Below are positions 61,384 to 64,000 of a DNA stretch of 64,000 bases, one piece after another (position 1 is the stretch's first letter; each line of letters starts with the position of its first letter). The position numbers and the translations under genes were made by a program. The notes beneath the pieces are model-generated. The model was not told where the DNA came from. It saw nothing but the letters and a program-made list of their open reading frames with translations, and made no database searches. This DNA comes from Chloracidobacterium sp. N (GTDB lineage: Bacteria > Acidobacteriota > Blastocatellia > Chloracidobacteriales > Chloracidobacteriaceae): contig NZ_CP072642.1 of assembly GCF_018304765.1 (NCBI RefSeq), positions 851,501 to 915,500 of the forward strand, read 5' to 3'.

Positions 61384-62463
61384 ATGTTCCGTTTCACCCT
61401 GAAGTCTGTCTGTCTTTCCTTTGTTGTTCCCGGTGTGGTTTTGGGTGTCTTCGCGCTGACCCGGCCTGACCTTTGGAGTTCTCACCCGGCCGAGGCATCG
61501 GCCTCCACCTTGACCTATGAAGAGTTACATCGGGAGCGGGAAGCTTTTCTGAAGGTAGCCTGCCTGGAAGACATCAGGAAGATTGGCGTGCTGGGCAATA
61601 CAGCCTCCCTGGATTTCGACACCATCGGGAGAATAAAACTCGATGGTCAGGACAATCTCTATGTTTCGGGAGCGGTTCTGAGCGGGAATGTCAGTGCGCT
61701 TGGTCTGAAAAGGATTTCAAAGGGAAGTGGCCAGGTTCAAAACCTCATGGAGGGCCCACTTGCAGAATATATATTGATGGATGCAGATGTCACGAGTCAG
61801 GGAGATGTCTATCTGCTTCTTGGCAAGTTCAAGGTTTTTGAGAACTGGATTGCGCATTACACAGCGGATGGGGTGCTGGAATCCGTTGTCCCTCTTCAGG
61901 GCTTTCTCGCAGGGTACATTATGGCTGACCAGGATGGAAGTCTGTGGGTCTTTGGTGTAGAAAAGTCACTGACCAGCAGGTTCGCTATGGTGCAGACTTC
62001 CGAGATCAGAAACATCGGGCGGGATGGAAAAACCATTGCCACGGTTGTCAAAGACATCCCGACTCACGAGACTCTCGAAGGCCTGTTTGTACGAAACCGG
62101 GGCAGAGTCAACTTTGTTTCCAATACCTCTGGAAAGCTTTATGACTTCGACAAGCAAAAGCTTCTGGAAATTTCACCCCTGCCTTTTGAAAAGTATCCGG
62201 CGGTTGTCAAACTTATCGTAACTGACACTGTAAATCTGGAAGACGGCACAACCCGCTGGATTGGTCTTCTTGAAGGCCGAAAGGGAAAAATCTTCAGAGG
62301 CTTCGTTGCTGTGACTGATGCCAACGGAAAGGTTATCTTTCAGAAGCCCATGCCAGCCGCCCAACCCTACGTCGTCGCCCTTGATGCGGAGGGAAATCTG
62401 GTTTTGCGGAACAAGGACCGCCTTGAGCAGTTGGAGAAGTTTGCCTTCAGTGTGAGCCAGTGA
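61384..62463 (+). CDS. Secreted protein with propeller-like (NHL/6-bladed) repeats, unknown function
   Basis: The protein has 359 residues, ATG 61384 with AAGGAG upstream. The N-terminus is a membrane/signal segment (VCLSFVVPGVVLGVFAL). The rest contains repeated blade-like units: IKLDGQDNLYVSG, DADVTSQGDVYLLLG, IMADQDGSLWVFG, VALDAEGNLVLRN. It is AT-richer than its neighbours. It lies 70 bases behind the small Cys-rich peptide gene on the same strand with no terminator between, so they may be co-expressed. Its 3' end overlaps the convergent phosphatase by 17 bases. Confidence 0.8.
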   Translation: MFRFTLKSVCLSFVVPGVVLGVFALTRPDLWSSHPAEASASTLTYEELHREREAFLKVACLEDIRKIGVLGNTASLDFDTIGRIKLDGQDNLYVSGAVLSGNVSALGLKRISKGSGQVQNLMEGPLAEYILMDADVTSQGDVYLLLGKFKVFENWIAHYTADGVLESVVPLQGFLAGYIMADQDGSLWVFGVEKSLTSRFAMVQTSEIRNIGRDGKTIATVVKDIPTHETLEGLFVRNRGRVNFVSNTSGKLYDFDKQKLLEISPLPFEKYPAVVKLIVTDTVNLEDGTTRWIGLLEGRKGKIFRGFVAVTDANGKVIFQKPMPAAQPYVVALDAEGNLVLRNKDRLEQLEKFAFSVSQ

Positions 62464-63091
62464 GCACCGGGACGAAATTGTGCAGCCGCAGCCGCGGATG
62501 CAGCGGCCCAAAGGTAATGACGTTGAGACAGCCGTGGTCCTGTTCGAGTCGGACGAGATACTCATCCGGCAGACCAAGCGCCCAGCCCAGAATGATGCGG
62601 TTGACGCCGGAGTGCAGCGCCATCGCAATGGTTGCTCCGGCATGTGCGCTGAGTAACCGCTCGACGGTCGGCAGGACCCGCTGTTTGACTTCCTGAAAAC
62701 TCTCCCCGTTGGGAAACCGACAGGTGGCCGGATTGGTGCGCCACGCGGCAACCGTTGCCGGAAAGCGCTCCGGCAGATCATCCACCAGGCAACCTTCGAG
62801 GTCGCCAAAGTTGATTTCACGTAGGGCGTGCACGGCCGTTGGGCGCAGGTTCTGCCCTTCGGTCAGAATGTCCGCTGTCTGGCGCGAACGCTGAAGGTCG
62901 CTGCTGTATATCGCTACCGGTTGCCCATCGCGCAGGTAGGCGCGCAGGTACTCGCGCAGCCGCGCAATCTGCGTCCGGCCCGTCTCCGAAAGCGGCAGGT
63001 CCGTCCAGCCATGGCAGCGGGGGGCCGGGCCGTCAATTGTTTCCCCGTGCCGAATCAGAAGCAGGGTCGTGACTGGTGTTTCAGGCAACAT
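62447..63091 (-). CDS. Histidine phosphatase family protein
   Basis: The protein has 214 residues. Motifs are LLLIRHGETIDG (catalytic His), YSSDLQRSRQTADIL (Arg), LREINFGDLEG (Glu) and IAMALHSGVNRIIL (second His). It is clearly related to the protein at 7294-7920, with shared segments RCHGWTDLPL/RCYGWRDVPL and PATCRFPNGESF/PATVRFPEGECF. This alpha-ribazole-phosphatase-like subgroup may dephosphorylate a nucleotide or cofactor precursor. It begins 3 bases after the acetyltransferase stop and is co-transcribed with it. Confidence 0.9.
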   Translation of the reverse strand: MLPETPVTTLLLIRHGETIDGPAPRCHGWTDLPLSETGRTQIARLREYLRAYLRDGQPVAIYSSDLQRSRQTADILTEGQNLRPTAVHALREINFGDLEGCLVDDLPERFPATVAAWRTNPATCRFPNGESFQEVKQRVLPTVERLLSAHAGATIAMALHSGVNRIILGWALGLPDEYLVRLEQDHGCLNVITFGPLHPRLRLHNFVPVLTGSH

Positions 63092-63094
63092 GGG

Positions 63095-63598
63095 TCAGGT
63101 TGTACGGATTCCGCCCTCGCGGAGCATCTCGACGTGCGGCAAGCCATCCTCATCGTAGGGTTCGGAAACCGTCCGGTAGCCGAAAGCCCGGTAAAAGCGT
63201 TCCAGGTATTGCTGGGCTGAAATCCGGTTGCCCTGTCCCGGATACAGCTCCTCGTGCAGGGTGAGCGCCTGCTGCATGAGCGCCTTGCCAAACCCCTGCC
63301 CACGTCCGGCCGCCGGTGTGATCACCCGCCCGATGGATGGCTCGGCATACTTGACGCCCGGCGCAACAAGCCGACAGTAGGCCACCAGTTCGCGTCCCGT
63401 CGCCGTCTGTCGCCAGCCCAGGATGTGGTGCGCCTGGCGGTCAATGCCGTCAATGTCCTGATAGATGCACTGCTGCTCAACGACAAATACCGCGGCCCGC
63501 GCCTGAAGCAGGGCGTACAGCTCATCCACCGTCAGTTCCGTAAAGTGCGCCGCCCGCCAGATCAGTGCGGGCGCAGAAGAAGAGGTTTCCGCCGTCAT
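63095..63598 (-). CDS. GNAT acetyltransferase, ElaA-like
   Basis: The protein has 167 residues. The ElaA-type N-terminus is FTELTVDELYALLQARAAVFVVEQQCIYQDIDGIDRQAHHILG. The acetyl-CoA-binding motif is IGRVITPAAGRGQGFGKALM, and the C-terminus is QQYLERFYRAFGYRTVSEPYDEDGLPHVEM. The acceptor substrate is unknown. It is divergent from the TetR-type gene across a 95-base AT-rich region. Confidence 0.92.
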   Translation of the reverse strand: MTAETSSSAPALIWRAAHFTELTVDELYALLQARAAVFVVEQQCIYQDIDGIDRQAHHILGWRQTATGRELVAYCRLVAPGVKYAEPSIGRVITPAAGRGQGFGKALMQQALTLHEELYPGQGNRISAQQYLERFYRAFGYRTVSEPYDEDGLPHVEMLREGGIRTT

Positions 63599-63633
63599 AA
63601 GTGGAAAACTAGCTTGTCGGCGGATGGGATGCC

Positions 63634-63693
63634 AGTATAGTCTCTGGTGAGTAAGTGAATACTAACTTTGTAAGTAAACATACCCTGACTGCC
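63634..63693. promoter_or_regulatory. Divergent control region with GTAAGT repeats
   Basis: On the minus strand TATACT (63639-63634), in the string CTATACTGGC, is a -10 candidate for the acetyltransferase. Between it and the TetR ATG the AT-rich stretch contains AGTAAGT (63649), ACTAACT (63661) and GTAAGT (63670), which could be sites for the adjacent TetR-type regulator. This is inference from position. Confidence 0.35.
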
Positions 63694-64000
63694 ATGACCA
63701 GTGCCCCACTGACGACCGCACGGCCAACGACAACCCCCCGCCGGATGTCCGGGGAAGACCGGCGGCGGCAGATTGTCCGCATTGCCATGCAGCAGTTTTC
63801 CGAAAAGGGTTTCAACGGCGTCACGACCAAAGAGATTGCCGCGCGCGCCGGTGTGAGCGAGGCCATCATTTTTCGGCACTTTGCGACCAAGCAGGACCTC
63901 TATGCCGCGATTCTCGACCAGAAGATGAAAGACGCCGACGCCCGGAGCTTCTGGGAGCGCATGCGTGAGCTGGCCGCCCGGCGCGATGACCAGAACTTCT
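63694..64000 (+). CDS. TetR/AcrR-family transcriptional regulator, N-terminal part (cut by window edge)
   Basis: The frame is open from ATG 63694 to the end (102 residues visible). After a Thr/Pro-rich start comes the TetR helix-turn-helix: RRQIVRIAMQQFSEKGFNG, TTKEIAARAGVSEAIIFRHF, ATKQDLYAAILDQKM. This is the DNA-binding domain of a repressor; the ligand domain lies outside. It is divergent from the acetyltransferase, and autoregulation through the intergenic repeats is plausible. Confidence 0.93.
   Translation, partial: MTSAPLTTARPTTTPRRMSGEDRRRQIVRIAMQQFSEKGFNGVTTKEIAARAGVSEAIIFRHFATKQDLYAAILDQKMKDADARSFWERMRELAARRDDQNF

Overview
The window looks like chromosomal DNA of a phototrophic acidobacterium, most likely Chloracidobacterium or a close relative. 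That is an inference. The evidence is a magnesium-chelatase subunit gene (bchI) for bacteriochlorophyll, a Rieske/cytochrome b operon whose cytochrome b carries a fused cytochrome c domain, an acidobacterial Oar-like TonB-dependent receptor, MglAB, several eukaryotic-type Ser/Thr kinases and high GC with GC-ending codons. I saw no rRNA, tRNA, CRISPR array, insertion sequence, integrase or phage gene.

Layout. 1-9 kb: end of a molybdopterin oxidoreductase, a secreted collagen-like Gly-rich protein, a HAD phosphatase behind bchI, thiE, galE, an RNase H, a histidine phosphatase and phenylalanine 4-hydroxylase. 9-11 kb: Rieske protein and cytochrome b-c fusion, with a clear terminator and a palindrome near the promoter. 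11-22 kb (minus strand): zinc-ribbon protein, signal peptidase I with a long N-terminal extension, M16-like protein lacking the catalytic motif, PhoD-like phosphatase, membrane Ser/Thr kinase, peptide-binding lipoprotein and secA. 22-32 kb: mglB-mglA, terminator, fabI, an unknown gene, Oar-like receptor, aminotransferase, gltX, cysK. 32-43 kb: TPR-AAA-AAA protein, then on the minus strand queD, an MFS pump, an AddB-like nuclease, a small membrane protein and glycogen phosphorylase. 43-51 kb: a 1,381-residue kinase-GGDEF-ATPase-TPR protein, an AT-richer DNA adenine methylase, a degenerate second copy of that kinase gene's 3' end, a frameshifted molybdopterin oxidoreductase and a quinone oxidoreductase. 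51-61 kb: two tandem periplasmic-propeller Ser/Thr kinases with an almost identical 1.1-kb TM/coiled-coil/kinase cassette, translationally coupled to two YdbS/YdbT-type PH-domain membrane proteins. 61-64 kb: a small Cys-rich secreted peptide gene (frameshifted) before a secreted propeller-like protein, then a histidine phosphatase, an acetyltransferase and the start of a TetR-type regulator cut by the window edge.

The dominant theme is signalling. There are four Ser/Thr kinases in 64 kb, three of them large multidomain sensors, plus MglAB and a TPR-AAA protein. The most novel-looking items are the kinase-GGDEF-STAND-TPR fusion, the propeller-kinase pair sharing a homogenised output module with PH-domain partners, the methylase lying between the kinase gene and a relic of its own 3' end, and the Cys-rich peptide/propeller pair. 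Short tandem duplications recur at the 3' ends of genes. GC values and breakpoints are by-eye impressions.
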